From: Eudorina sp. 2006-703-Eu-15
Taxonomy: Eukaryota > Chlorophyta > Chlorophyceae > Chlamydomonadales > Volvocaceae
Direction: 5' to 3'
Length of the DNA stretch: 64,000 nucleotides
Assembly (NCBI GenBank): GCA_003117195.1
Contig: BDSI01000006.1
Coordinates: forward strand, 1,357,534 to 1,421,533
Of the stretch, positions 12,134-27,100 are shown one piece after another (the stretch's first letter is position 1; every line of letters begins with the position of its first letter). The notes beneath the pieces are model-generated. The model saw nothing but the letters and a program-made list of their open reading frames with translations, made no database searches and was not told the origin of the DNA. The position numbers and the translations under genes are program-made.

Positions 12134-15100
12134 ATGTCGCCCAAGAAGCCAGCCCAAAAGAAGCAAGCCGCAAACGAAGATGGGGGCTATAATTTCGACG
12201 CGAAGGACGCGATGCCGGGGCTGGAGTTGTTGGCTGCAAAGCTCAAGTCGGCGGGCAAAGGAAAGGACGCCCTTGTGAAGCTGCTCAAGGTAGGAAGGTG
12301 CCGCGGTCGCGCCTACAGCAGGCATGCGGCCCCATGGCTGTCATCGCGGAGTTGTTTGCGGGCGGCGCTCCATCAACTTGGGCTTTCCGTCCACTGGTTA
12401 CGCACCTCCTGAGGGCCTGGAGCTGCCGAACTCGCCGTCGCTCCCGCATGCCTCCCGCGCTGCAGCAACTTGCGACCGCGCTAACGGAAACTCCCCAAGA
12501 CGTGGAAGCTCTAGGCAGCGCCAAGGACAGCCTGCCGGCGCAGCTGCTGCAACACGCGACGGCCGACAATGCTGACAAGGTGACGCTCAAGCCGCACACC
12601 GCGTAGGACGTCTTCTCCCCGGCCGCAAACTCACGCCTGGGTTTGTCTCTCAACCTCCTTACAGGACGTGCGGCTGTACAGCGCGTTATGTATCGTCCAC
12701 CTGACGCGCGTGTTTGCGCCCGACATGCCGTACAGTGACGAGCAGCTCAAGGTGGGGGCTGGGGGGGTCTCGCGCCTTCGGTACGGCCTAGCTGCAGCCT
12801 AGCTGCAGCCCCTCAGGGCCGGTGCGGCGTTCCTTGAGGGTTGCCTTCCTATCTTCGGGGCGACCCAAACAGCGAGCGACCAGCATCTCGCCCCTACGCC
12901 GGCGAGCTGCGCTGACTGAAGACCTGCGACCTGGATTCCTGCAATGCTACCACGCCTGGACGCTGGACCCCCTGAGTTATGTATCAGACCGCCCGTCGGG
13001 TCGGTTGGTAGGAAGCATCGGATGCCGTGTTCGAGCCCTCGTCGGTCCCGCAGGAGGTATTCGAGTTGCTGCTGTCCTGTTGGACGCGGCTGGCGGACAC
13101 GCGGACCTCGGGGCTGTTCGAGGTCTGTCGGGAGACGCTGCAGACCTTCGCGGATGTGAGTTTGGGCGGGCGCCCTTACCTGCATGCCCCATCCGGGGTC
13201 CAAGTGCTGCAAGGTGTTTCGGAGCGACCAATAGTACTCACTCCATGGATTTGCAGCGATTTACAAGAACCTCGTCATGAGATCGATAATATAGATATGG
13301 TCACATGGATGTTACAGCGGAACCCGCGAAGGTTAACCACAAAGAGATACAGGATATGTGCTGCGTCGCCGCTGTTGTTGCGCTCGCATGTGGATGTGGA
13401 TGGCGCGTCGTGCGTAGAAGACATGAGAGGCGGGGGAGCGGCTGGCGTGAAGCACATCCGCCTCCCGTGATGACTGTACTTCGGCGAGCCAGAAGCTCCT
13501 TGCCCGATGAAGCACGCAAGATCTGCTCAGCGCACAGCTGGCATGCGCCTTGCCGCCAAATCGTCTCGCACTCTCCCAACCGGGCTGTTTCTGTTAACCC
13601 CAACCCGGCAGGTCAAGTTGTACATCTTGATGCTGGACCTGGGCGACCTCGACCTGCTGGTGCGCACCTGTGCCACACTGCTGCAGGCTGTCACGTGAGT
13701 AGCATCAGTCCATCACTTTGGAGGTTAGGGGGAGGAGGTCAGGAGGAGGAGGCGTAAGCGGGAAACGCGCAGACACAGCCAGTCCGGCGACAAAGACGCA
13801 CCCTAAACCCTATCAACATCCACCAGAGGGCATACGGCCACGCACCACAGGCCCGTCTGCATCGTGCGACGGTGCCGTGCAGCCGTGCCGTCGTGTCGTG
13901 GTTGCAGCTATAACGTCGCCTGACGGACGGTTTCAGTCGCCGCTCTATCTGTCGCAGCAGTCTGGGTACTCTGCAGCCCATTGCGAGCTGTTGACGTAGG
14001 TAGCGGCGTCATCTGGCCGAGCCGCAGGGCAGCACACCGGCGCATTCCCAAGATGCTGCCTCCGCCGCGGATCGCAACCACACACCCCTTCGTACGCGTT
14101 CGTTATCCCGGCGCGCCATCGACGGGTTCGGGGGATGCCCTCCTGGGGGCCCCTTGAAAATGCGGCCAGCCACAGAAACACAGCCCTCAATGTAATCCCC
14201 GACCCAATATGTGCTGATGGTGTCCATCAGATCTGATAACCTGCAAGTCATGGAGAGCCCCGTCTTGGTCGTGCTGACGGGCATTCTGGAGGAGCTGGAG
14301 CTGGTCCCCCAGGAGCTGTGCGAGGTGCTGCTGGCAGTGCTGGCCGGCCCCGCGGCGGCGGCGGCGGCGGCGGGGACCCGCGGACATGCCGGCGGCAAGG
14401 GCAAGGCAGCGGCGGCGCCGCCGCCGCAGTACTCAGCGGCCGCGCAACGGTGAGCCACAGTATGACGAGACAGCCACTCGAGCAGACCATTCGCGCTTTC
14501 CACTGACATACGGCGCGCTGGTCAAGAGATGTGGTTGTCCACGGGCTGTACGGGCTGATTAAAACCAGACACACCGAGCTCAGGAGGGGAGGTTACGCCC
14601 GAAGGGTTGTGTTTTGTAGTACTAAACCCTTTTGGGGCTTTATATGCCAATCTCGGCGCGACAACACCCAGTTAAGAAGAGCCGAGGGTTTGCCGTGGCT
14701 ATGGAAGGCTGAATAGTTTTCGGAAAGGCAAGAACAACAGCTGGATCCCACATAAGGCCCCCCGCCTGGCCGCCCTTGCCTGCGACCCCAGGTTGGCGGC
14801 TCAGTTGCTCACCTCGCGCAACAGCGCCCTGCGCAGCGCCGTGCAGCGGCAGGTGCTGTCGTACGTGCGGAGGAGCCTGCAAGACGACGCGGGAGCTGGC
14901 GGCGGCGGCGGGGCTGGCGCGGCGGCGGCCGGCGGGCGGGCCGCCAAGAAGGGCGGGGCGGCGGCAGGCCGGACGGTCCCCGAGGGCGCACCGTGCGACA
15001 TATTTTCACTGCTGCATGGGGTGAGGAGCGTTGGTGCCGTTGTAGAGGTGACGGGAGGTTGAAATGAAACGGGATTGAAGATGTTACAATAGCGGATGCC

Positions 15101-18100
15101 TGTACTAGCAAAATCATTCGTGATCTAAAACTATATCGTGAACCGAAACCGAAACCATCCGACCATCTGAAACACTAAGATGCTCGTTGTTATTTGGTGT
15201 CGGCCGTCGCAGCTGCACGTCTCTGCGCCGCTGCTGCTGCTGCCGGTGGTTCCGGAGCTGAAGGCCCAGCTGAGCGGCGACGACGAGCAGCGCCGGGCGG
15301 CCGCAGCCGAGCTGGTGTCCAGCCTGTTGGCGGCGCAGCCGCCGGCCCCTGCGGCGGGCGGCCCCGCGGCTCAGACCTCCTCGATGGCGACCGGGGGCAC
15401 CCTGGGCCTGGTCACCGCCACGACGGGGGCCGGCGCCACTGCGCCCCTGGCGGCGCAGTACCCCGACCTGCTGTCGGTGAGGGGGAGCCTATCTGCGGGG
15501 CGGGCAGGGACACACATACGCCGGGCTCGCGAGTGGCTCCACTGCGTTCCGGGGGCCGCGGGCAGGGGCTGACGTGCATGTGCGCGGATATCGTGATGCC
15601 GGGGTTTGCTTTTACGGTGGGCTGTGAAGGAGAGCGGCGGGCTGTGAGGAAGCGTCCAACGAGGGCACCCTGGGTCTGCGGGCGGCGGCGGTGAGTGAGC
15701 TGACGCAGCCAGCGGTGAGTGAGCTGACGCAGCCAGCGGTGATTGAGCTGACGCAGCCAGCTCACCCCACCTGGGCCCTCGGCACCCGTCTCTCAGGCGA
15801 TCGACGGGTGCTGGTCCCCGTTTCCGTTGGGAAAGAACAACGAACGACCAGCGTTTGGTTGCGCCTTTCATTGCGAGGCCTGGGGCCATACGCTGCTTGG
15901 GCTGGCGTGCGCTGTCGTGTACTGAGGCTGTCACCCGCCTTCCGTGTTTTGAATGGAACCGAGTGGTGTCCGCGTTGCGTTGCGCTGCAGGAGCTGCTGC
16001 TGCGCTTCGCCGACCAGTCTCCGGCGCTGCGGCAGCGGATGCTGGCGCGCACGGGCCAGCTGGTGGCGGTGGCGGCGGCGGCCAGCCCCGACGGAGCCCT
16101 GGAGCGCAAGGTGCGGACGGGGCCGCGATGCGGCCAAAGGCGTGGAGTTCAGGAACGTCCTCTTGTCAGCAACCTTGCAGTTGGTAGTTGACGGCTGACG
16201 CTTGCATTGATGCACGCATGGCCGCGTGCCGCGTGCCGTACTGAGCCGTACGGTGTCCCTTCCCTCCCAGGTCCTGACGGCAGCACGTGACCGGCTGCAA
16301 GACTTTGTCGAGAAGGTCCGCGCGGCGGCGTGTCGGGGATTATGCAGCCTCGCCGCGTCTGCTGCAGCGGGGCAGCCACCGCCGGCCGCCGCCGCCGGGC
16401 CATCCGCGGCCGCGGCGGCGGCGGCGGCAGCTCCTCCGCCGGTGTTGTACGACAATGACATGGTCGCCGTACTGCATGACGTGGCGGCGCGGCTGCGTGA
16501 CCTGAAGGTCCCGGTGCGGAGGGACGCGGCGGCGGGGCTGCTGGTAGCGTGGCGCGGAGCCTGCACGGCCGTACGGCAAGGTGCGTGTCTTGACCTAGCG
16601 ACCATCAAGGCCCGTGGGGGGACCCCGCACTTGTCGACGCGGGGAGGGCTCTGACCGCCGCAGCGTAGGTCGTGGGGAGGTCAGGTCAATGTTCCCATCG
16701 GCATATGCTGACAGCCAAGCAAACGTGCACACGAAGCAAATGTCAGTGCCAGCCAGCCATCTGTCTGGGCCACGAGCTCACGAGCGCACCTGCGGCCACC
16801 AGGTTCGGGCCAGGGCCAACGGGATGAGGTGATCAGGACATGGTCCGTTGTCGTGGCCAGACGACCGCCCACCGCCATATCGTCCTGGTCACTCGACACG
16901 CCAACCGGGGCGCGGGCTCTCCGGTGCCACGGCATGAGGACCATGGTGAATGGGTGAAAAGGGATCCCGTGCCATATCAGGCGGGGATGCCGTCAGCCCA
17001 TCCTACCAGGTGCATGCAGGTGACCGCACCTGTGACTCACACCCCACGCGCGTCTCTCGGGCCCGTTGTCCGCCCTCCTTGCGTCCCTTGATTTGCTTTG
17101 CTTTGCTCGGCAGGCGCGCTGTCGCTGCACGGCCTGGTTCGCAGCGTGGGCTGGATCCCCGCCCGCCTCTGCACGGAGGCGCTGCGGGACCCCGACCTGC
17201 GGCCGCACCTCATGGCCCAGCTGGCTGCCCCCCTGACCCCCCAGCAGCTGCTGCTGCACCCGCACTCGGGCCACGGGGCCGCAGCGGCGGCGGCGGCGGC
17301 GGGGCGGGCGGGCGCGGGCATGCTGCCCGTGTCCTTGGGCCAGCGGCTGGGCGCGGCTGTTTGGGTGAGCCGGGCGGGCGTGAAGAAAAGACTTCAAGAA
17401 CTGGCGAGCCGGGCGGGCATATGAATAGAAAGAAGACTTTGGGGGCACGGGGACTGCCCACTGCACCACCTGAAGGGACGGGGGTCCTTAGATGCAGAGA
17501 ACTTGGGATCGATCCAATCCGTTGGTTGGCGAGTGTCGAGTGTGTTTAGAAATGCAACCCGCCCACCCGCCCGATCCCAGGTGGCAATATACTTACCATA
17601 TAACCTGCAAGAAAATACTTACCATATGTAGGCGCGCGAACAATGCAACCGCGCCGCGTGTGTGCGGCGTCCGGGGGGTGTTCCGTAGAAGCTTAGATCT
17701 TCATGATCGCCAAGCCGTGCAGTGCCGTACTATGCACCGCGCGGCTTTGCAGGTGCCAGGGGCCCGGGGCGCGTCCCGGTTTTGCACCGTGTGCATCGTG
17801 GCAGTGCCTGGGGTTAGTGCATGAGGTGCAAGGCTGACATCCAAGCGCCCTACCTCGTCACACTTTGTTCCGGTCCAACTTGGCTGGCGGTCCCGCCACG
17901 CGCCAGGCCGCGCTGTGGTCGTCGTACGGCGACGCGGAGCGCACCGCGGTTCGGAAGCTAGTGGCCCTCAAGGCCCAGACGGCGTCCGAGCTGCGGCAGC
18001 TGGGGGAGCTGAGGCGGCAGCTGCGCGCAGCCAGCGCCGCGGACACGGCGGCGGCGGCGGCGGGGGCGGCGGGGGCGGCGGCAGCACCGCAAGGGGGCGG

Positions 18101-21100
18101 GGGCGGCGGCGGAGGTGGAGGAGATGACACGAGGAAGATCAAGGTACCGCGCGGATGGATGGATGGATGGATGGATGGACGGACGGATGAACGGGACTAC
18201 AGACCCTCCGGGCTACAGGGGCCATAGGTGCTACGGGGACTGGCTGGCTGTCACGGGTAGGGGCCTGCTAGGATGTTGACATGAAGATCATGTAGACACA
18301 CGGGAAATCGGCACCCGGAAAAAACACATAAATTCAAACAAATTTCTTTTCAGCCGTTCCTCTCATCCATGTTGCTTCCGTCCTCGCCGCACCCGCCCTA
18401 CCCCTACCCCTACCCCTACCCGGGCAGCTCCGGCTGGCGTCCCTGTGCCGCAGCCTGGCCCGCGATGTGGCGGGTCCGGGGGAGGCGGCCGCGCGCGCCA
18501 CCGAGCAGCTGAGGTCGGTGGTGGAGTCCGCGCGGGACAACTTCCTGTGGGAGCGGCTGGAGACGATGGCGGCGCCCGGAAGCAGCCCGGAGGTGGGTGC
18601 TGGGTGGGTGGGCGGGTGCGTGGGGCCGGGGGTTTGGAAAGCAGGGCAAAAGCCGGGACGCGGCCACTTAGGGTGTGTGTGTGTGCTGAGCTTCTGACTA
18701 GCACAATTTTGGCGTCCGTATGCCGTACTAGGAATGCAAAGGACGAGGTCGGATCCGCTGGGGCCCAACTGCGCCTGCGCGAGTGTGCTGCGGCGTGTAA
18801 GACTCGTGAGCCTCCACACGATGCTGTCGATCCTCCCCCCCCCGGGGCGGCGAGAGCCAAAGGAGCGGAACCCCCCCTTTGCCCGCCAGCTCGCTGAGAG
18901 ATGGGACCACATGCGCCCTCATGGCAACCGGATTCGGGCCTCCCGGGTGCCACTCCTGCCCCTGGTGCGGTGCCACAGGCCCTGGCGGCCGCCCGGAAGG
19001 ACGCGCTGTCCCGCCTGCCCAACGGCGGCTCCAAGTCCCACGCAGCGGACATCATCACCCGCATCAGCTTGGCTGCGCAGCCCACGCTCCTGTCACCTAG
19101 CCACGTGGCGGGCCTTATGGCGTCGCTGAACGCCGCCGCCGCCGCCGGCACCAGCGGCGCGGCCGATCCCGAGGTCGCTGCCGCCGCCAGCCTGGCCATC
19201 GTCGTGGCGAAATCCGCGCCGGCGCTGTGCTGCGCCGCCATGCCGCTGGTGGTGGGCATCGTGACGGCCGAGCCGCCGCGGCCGGAGCTGCTCTGTACGA
19301 CTGCCGTACGGATGCTGCGGCACGCGGCGTCGCACTGCCCCGTCACTGCGTTGGCGGGCGCTGCGGCCGCCGGGGCGGCGGTGGCTAACGGCGGCAGTCA
19401 GGAGGACACCTTTCAGGGGGGCGCGGAGGAGCGGGGCCAGGGGGAGGGTAGCGAAGCGGAGGAGGACGAGGAGGGCGACGAGGAGGAGGAGGAGGAGGAG
19501 GAGGAGGAGGACGGGGACGACGACGGCGGCAAGGCGCAGGACAAGTCGCCGGCGGCTGGGCGCAAACGCGCCGGCAGGGCGCATGCCTCCCCGCCGGCGG
19601 GCGGTGCCGTGCGGCTCACCCGGGGGCGGCAGCAGCGGCAGAAGGAGCAGCAGCGCGAGGCTAAGCGCGCCCGCGGCGGAGGCGGCGGCGGCGGCGAGGG
19701 GAAGGACGCCCCCGCCGCGGCCACAGCAGCAGCAGCAGCGGGGGTAGGCCGCGGTGAGACCCGCGCCGCGCTCAGTCGTGCTCTGACGGCCCTCAGCCTC
19801 GGGCCCTACCGGAAGGCGGCCAAGGCGGCGGTGCATGCGCTGTGGGCGGTGCTGGGTCCGGCGGAGGGCGCCGAAGCGGTGGCGCGGCTGGCGGGGCAGC
19901 TGGCGGCGGAGCTGCGGCCGGGCCGGGAGGCGCTGGCGTCGACGCCGGCGGTCCTGCAGTCCCTGGCCAGCGTGGGCGAGGTGGCGCCGAGGACGTTTGC
20001 AGGTGCGTGACGTGCACGATTGAAGGAATTTGAATGAATAGTATTTGATCGAGTGAATCATACTGTTCTAGTTACTGTGTGGCATCCACTTTGTTGTCCT
20101 GGGCCGGATGTTGTCGGCACCGGTTGGTTGGACGAGTGGTGTGAGAGCGCGGGTGAGGACGGCACGGGGGCTCTGTTGACTGCGCGCGTGGTCATGCATT
20201 GTGGTCATGTCGGGTTAGGCGCCCGCGAGCATCGCGACACGTTGCCCCCGGCCGCTGCGGTGGTACGGCACGTACGGCAGAATGTGGCCGTGGGTTTGTG
20301 CGGTGTGGCTGTGGGACGTATCTGCGGTATGTCGTGTGTGTATGAACGTGTATGAACTACTGAAGGCTTGCCGCCACTGTTTTGTGCCGTACCAGCGCGC
20401 TGCGCACACACCACGCGGGCGAGTCGCAAATTACGTGGCACAATGCCCATCTTGGGCCCATAATAATCGTGTCCCCGCCGGCAGATCACGCGGACGTGTT
20501 CAGCAGATTCATCGGCCAGCACTACTTGGTGGCCGCCCTCAAGCCTCCCGCGCCCGGCGGTGCGCGGCGGGGCCGCGGCCGCGGCGGCGGCGGCGGCGGC
20601 GCGGACGGCGGCGGCGGCGGCGCGGACGGCGGCGGCGGCGCGGACGGCGGCGACGCCGCCACCGCCGGCGGCACCGGTGCCCAGTGGCACAGCCCCTCGC
20701 ACGGCATATCCCTCAAGACCGCGGCGCTGCGGGCCCTCGCGCGCGGCTGCACGCCCGACGCCGACGCGCCCGCCGCCACCGCCGTCGCCATCCCGACCGC
20801 CACCGTCGACATCGTCTCGTCGTACGTCATGGATCTGCTCGTCCCGCTGATGTCGATCGAGGACGACATGGTCGAGTACGGTGTGTACGGCGAGGCGGAT
20901 AAGGCCCGGCTGCGTGCCGCCGCCGCGGCTGCCGTACTGCACCTGGTGAAGCGTCACGACGGCGCGCTGGCGCCGTCGGCCTACGTGGCTCTGGCGCTGA
21001 CGATGCAGGACCCGCTGGTGGAGGTACGGCAGGCGTTCGGGGAGCAGGTAATGAGGGAGGGCGGATGAGGGGTTGGGATGGGGACGTGCCGCTGCAGCTC

Positions 21101-24100
21101 GTGAGGGGCCGGGTGAGGCTACGGAAGCCCTCGAGGGCCCCCGGTGGCTCGGGAGTCGGACATGGTGGCGAAAGGGTGATGTAATGCAACGGTTATAAGG
21201 TCAAGTTGGACCCTTAGTCCCGACCACCAGTGTCCCAAGGGACCCAGATAGCTTTGTGGGCTCCTCATCTCATCAACACCCTACCAAGGGCCTCGCACCC
21301 ACGCACCATCACCCGCGGGGGTGGGGTCGTGCAGCCACACCGGCGCCAACACACCAGTAGGTTACCAGCGCGCCTGAATGACCCTCTTCTGGAAACCGCA
21401 TCAGACCCGCGGAATCACTTGGCGGGGAGGGGTCATATGTGGGACTCAGGAGGGCGCCGGTGGGGGCGGTGGGTGACGTGACGTGACGTGACGTGACGTG
21501 ACGATCGTTCCCATGGGGAGGTGTACGATTGTCAGCTAGGCGGGGTACGGTGGGGCAGCAGGATTGGCTGTGGCCATTTCACAGGTGGGATTTGCCGCGG
21601 TGCCCTCCCCAGTGGGCCCTTCGCGCCGAAGTCCACCACCTTCCGCCCTGGCAAGCCCTCGGCGCCCCAGCCGATGTCCCGACCGATCCCCCGACCCGTG
21701 GGTCGGAAATGATGAGTTTGGGATCGCTGTGCATCCTGGGGCTGCGCCCAGTGCCGTGCCCATGCTGACGTGGATGTCGTGCGTGTGAGCGCGTTTGCAG
21801 CTGTGTGTGCGCATGCGTGTGTGTTTAGATAAGAGACCATGCCCGCATGCGTGTGTGTGTATGCATGTTATACGCACGTGTGCCCGCCCTGCCCGCCATC
21901 CCACGTTTCCCCCTTGCGGCCCCCCAGGTGCGGCAGTTCCTGCACTCCTCACTGCAGCTGCAGAGGCGATCCCACCTGGTCGCAAAATACGCGGCGCTGC
22001 TGCCCTTGGCAGGTACCGTACTGTACCGCATCTTACCGTGCTGTGCCGTACACGACTCCTGGGGTAGCCGCGCGGAAGTGACGGCAAGCACGCACTGGTG
22101 GCAGTCGGTGGGGCGGGCCCCGTTGGGTGTAAGGATGTAGGCTGCGCTGCGCAACGCTGAGCTTGTGACCTGATTGCGCCATCTGCTCGCTCGCGCCGCG
22201 CTTCCCGACCGTGCCCGCAAGCGCCTTCCTTGCGGCATGGATCACGCCATGAGCAACCGGTCCCTCATCCGCAGCGCGCACCTCCTCTCTTGTTGGCTCC
22301 CCAATCCCCCCTCCTCCCACACACACATCACTTCACTTCTCGCAGCTCAGTCCTCTTTAACACAAAATGTGCGACGCATCCCAACCCCCAACACGCTTGT
22401 ACACCCGATAGACCGCCCCGTACACCTGCAACCGTACACCCCGTACACCTGCACCCGCACCCGTACCCCCACGCCGTGTGTGCGCCTTTGTGCACCTTTG
22501 CGCCTTTGTGCGCGTTTACGTGCGGCCGTGCAGCGACAGGGCTCCCTCCCGACACTCGTAGGTTCAAGTATATTTTACTAGGGCTATTGGTTCGTGCTTG
22601 CTTGGAATCTGAGGGAGCTAGCTTGGTGTGCCCCCGGTCGCCTCGCAGGCATGGACCCCCGGCCCGAGCACCGCGACTCGGCCGCCCGCACCCTCCGCGA
22701 GCTGGTGGTGCTGCAGCGGGTGCGGGCCCAGCAGTCGGCCCTGGCGGCCGCCACGGGCGCGGGGCAGCGCACGGGCCCAGGCGGGGGCTCGAGCGCCCCC
22801 CGGCCCTCCCTGGCGGACCAGCCCGAGTTCCTGCTGCCCTTCCTGATCTACATCCTGGCGCACCACCCGGATTGCCCGCCGGTGAGGGGGGAGGGGGGGC
22901 GGCAGGGTCAGGCGGGGCAGGAGGGGGGCATTCGGGAGAGAGGGTGCCAGGCTGCATGGCGAAATGAGGTCGCCGCTCACGCGCTGCCCGTCACGCTAAG
23001 CTGGACTCCTCTTCGCGCGGCTCAGTTTTCTTGCCTTACACACCCTGCCCTGCCCTGCCCTGCCCATCCCCGGATGTTCCCCATACCCCCCCCCCTTGGG
23101 TGTGGCGCCCGTGACACCCCGGGGTCACAGCCGCCCGGGGGCGAGGGCGAGGACGGTGAGGCCGCGGCGGAGGACGAGGCGGAGGACCCGGAGGACTACC
23201 GGCCCTTCCAGGACATGATCCAGTTCGCGCTGGAGCCGCTGCTGGCGCCACCCGGCCAGCTGGGGGCCGGCGCGGCCGCGGCGGCGGCCGCCGCTGTCGC
23301 CGCCACCGGCGGTGTGGGCGAGGCGCTGCCCGCGGTGTGCAAGCTGTTGCGCAGCGTCAAGCTCCAGATGAAGGACGCGGACGAGACGGTGCGCGGCTGG
23401 GCTTGGGCGGGGCGGGGTGCGGCGGGTTGGGGGAGGGAGGGCTGGCTGGGGGCCCCTTACCTGAGCGGTGTCCAGAGGAAGGGCCGCGGTTGGGTCTGGA
23501 GTCCTCTGCAACCTTGACTACGTCCACAGCAATGGCGCACCGGATGCGGGTCCTGAAGAGTGACTTGGGAACAAGCGCCCCCTCGACATGGGAGAGTTCG
23601 GTGCCCGGACGCGAGAGAGCTCCCAACGACCCGTCCGGACCGCCGACCGCTCCCAACGAACGCCTCCGCACCGCCATGGCGGCGCCAACCTTGATTCTTA
23701 CACTATCTACCGCTAGATAGATTCCATGCGCCGCAGCGCTGAAGACCATATATATGGTGGTGACCTGGTAGGGACCACCTCCCGACCCGCCCCCGCTCAC
23801 CCATACCCGGTTGGTTACCCGCCCGCTCAGGTCGAGCCCGCCACACGGACCATCCGGCTGCTGGCGGACATCTCGTTGGCCGTCGCCAAGGCGATGGTGG
23901 AACGGGATATGGCGGCGGCGGCGGCGGCGGCGGGGGCCCGCCAGCAGCGCGGCGGAGGCCGTGCGGCGGCGCGCGACAAGCAGCCGCCGGCGGGGGCCGC
24001 GGCGGACCCGGCGGAGGTGGCGGCGGCGGTGGCGGCGCTGTCCCGGCGGGAGCACCCCGCGGGCGCAGTGGTGCCCACCCGACTGTACGGCCTGGTCAAC

Positions 24101-27100
24101 AGCGGGGAGACACGAGGTGGGCTGGCTGGGGTGTGTGCCATGATGTGGCTGGGTGGTGTGGCGTGGCTGGGCCATGTGGTGTGATGTGGCTGGGTGCACG
24201 GACGTGATGTGACGGAGCTTGTCGGGGCGTGCAGGCGGGCTGGGCGGGCGCTTCTGGGGCCTGCTGGCTGCTGATGGAGCGGCGGCGAAGGCCCTCGTGT
24301 GTACCTAGAGAACCGAGCTGTGAGAACCGCCCTTGTGTGCGTTTCTCGTCCGTTATAAATCCGGGCCCTGGGGAAAGCCTTTTAATCCCGACGCGGTCAG
24401 GCATCGCGTTCCGAATGGTTCTCACCGTAAGCGAGGGCTTCTCCTGGTGACGTGTTGATTATCGTGGCGGGCAGGCAAGACGTGTTGATTATCGTAGCGG
24501 CGAGTGCGGAACACTTGGGCATGTCGGGCCTAAGAGGGCTGATGGCTGGGCATAGCACGCACACGCACACGGCATTGCAGCCCTCCACCCTTCGTCCTCT
24601 CCAGTCGCCCGGTTGCCCTTCACACCGCACTTCTCCCCACACCGCACTTCTCCCCACACCGCACTTCGATCGTCACACTTCCCGTGACTCAGCAACCCCG
24701 TCCCGTTGTCCGCCCGTGGACCCCAGGGCTGCGAGCCGACGGCGCCTGTCTGCCGCCCCGCTACCAAGTGGTGCTCAACCCCGTCGTGGCAGACATGGGC
24801 CGCAGGACTGCCCCGCAGGGCGGCGCTGCCGACAGCGCAGGCGCGGGTCGCACCGCGGCTGCCCGCCGCCGCCTCAGCAGTGGCGCCGGCGGCAGCGAGG
24901 GCGACCGCACCGCTGGCGGCGGCGAGGGCGGCTCACCCGGGGGTGCTGGAGGGACGCAAGGGGCCGAGGAGGCCGAGGAGGACAAGGAGGAGGATGCGGG
25001 GCGTGGTGACGAGCGTGTGAAGGGCGCCGAGGTGAAGCGCGGGGCCCGAGGCGGCAAGGCTACCGGTCGCAAGCAGCCAGACGGCGGAGCTGCGGCTGGG
25101 ACGGGGGCCGCAGCCAGGCGGGGTCGCGGCGCTGAGCCAGCGGCCAAGGAGACGGGCCGTGGCGGCGGTGGCGGCGGCGGCGGCGCGCATGGGCGGGGCC
25201 GGGCTGGTGCGACCAAGTCTCCCCGCGCTGCCAAGAAGCCCCGGGGAGGGTACGAGAGCCTGAGCGAGGGGGAGCCAAGCAGCCTCTCTGAAGAGGAGCA
25301 AGACGAGGAAGAGGAAGATGAGGAAGAAGACGAGGAGCAGGTGGCGGAGGGGGAACAGGCGGGAGAGGACGAGGAGGAGGAGGAGGAGCAGGTTGGCGTG
25401 GAAGCGGAACCGAAGAATGCCAAGAGGGCGGCGGGCGCTGCCAAGGCGATTGACACCACCCCACAGGGCGCCCATCAGAGGGCAGGGCGGCGGCAGCAGC
25501 AGCAGCAGCAGCAGCAGCAAAAACTGCAGCAAAAACAGCAACAGTCGCCGCCGGAAGTCGGAGCGCGGCGGCAGCCGCCTGACGAGTACGACATGCCATC
25601 AGACGACGACGATGACGACGACGACGAGAACGACATGGATGGGGGGCCGCGGCGGCGGGACGGCGCCGCCGCCGGCCTGGTGTCGCACACGACCAACGCC
25701 ACTGCCCGCGGCGGCCGTAAGTCGCCGCCGTCTGCGGGCAAGCGGGTCGCCCAGCAGCCGGTGAAGCCAGCGCAACCGCCCAAGCGGCGTCAGCAAGGGC
25801 AGCGCCAGCGGCGGCAGCAACACCCAGCGAGCAAGGGCGGCGCTTCAGAGGACGAGGCGGCGGAGGGGCAATCCGAGGAGGCGTCAGAGGCGGAGGCGGA
25901 AGGGGACGACGGGGAGGACGGGAAGGAGAACGTGGCGGGGCCGGTGCCCTCGGGCGGCCAGAGGAGGACGGCGGGCGGCGGGCGGGGCAGGCAGCCCCTG
26001 GCCCGCAACCAGGGCCGGAGTGCCGAGGATGGGCTTGCGTCCGAGCCAGGGAAAGGTACGGCAAAGGCGCGCGCACGGCAACTGGCACGGGCAGATAGAT
26101 TCAACGAGCCATGAACAGCAGCAGCCCTGAAGCACAGCAAACGGTATCACCACGTACGGCAGTTCACCACGCAAGGTTATGACGCCGCCCGCATTCCCGT
26201 GGGCTGCAAAGCCATCCGTGCCATTGCAGCACGAAGCTCCAGTGGCCAGCGGCTTCTTCACAGCCGAAACCCCGCCGGTGTCCGGCCATGCGCCCTGTGA
26301 TGTTAGAGATGCGAGCGAACAGCCTAGTGAGGTTAAGGTTGAGGCGGGGGTGAAGGGGCAAGCGGCGGCGGCGGCGGCGGGCGTACTGGCGGAGTGAGTA
26401 CCCGGTGCAGTGTGTTGGGCTTCAAGGAAAGCAGACGTGCCTCGGCTTCTAGTGCGGGGGGAAGGGGATGTGATTGGTCGGGGCTCCCCAGAAGTGCGCC
26501 TACCAGCCATCCAGGCGGCGCGCAGGCCGGATAGGGCACTGGACACAGCCGCTACTTGGAATGCCGGGGACTGGGGGGACGGGGGAGCAGGCCGGGGGGG
26601 GAGAGGGACTTGATGTTCGCTCGTCCCAGCTCAGCGCCACGGGAAGCGAGATGGGGTATGGAAGCGAGATGGGGTATGGAAGCGAGATGGGGTATGGAAG
26701 CGAGATGGGGTATGGAAGCGAGATGGGGTATGGAAGCGAGATGGGGTATGGAAGCGAGATGGGGTATGGAAGCGAGATGAGGTATGGAAGCGAGATGGGG
26801 TATCGTGTTGTTGTGCGCTCAACGCGGGGAGTTAACAAGGGCCTTAGCTGACTGGTTTACAGCTGGATTTTCTTCGTCTGGTGATGTTGTGCCCCGCACC
26901 CTCACACCCACCGTATGACGCCCTGACGCCCCCCAACATGCCCACACCAACTTTGGATCCCCGGCTGCAGGTCGCCCGCGTCAGCCCGCGGCGGGGCAGG
27001 GCCCGCGCAAGCCGGCTCCCCAGCGGCCCGCGGCGGCGCGAGGACTCGCGGCCGTAACGCGGCTGGGAGCAGCCAACGGGGCTGCTCAGTACGATTTCGA

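Noticed and set aside
18363..20061. Long minus-strand ORFs (over 300 codons) opposite PDS5 exons 13-14
   Set aside because: They are antisense shadows of GC-rich coding sequence, with Ala/Arg/Leu-only composition and no motif.
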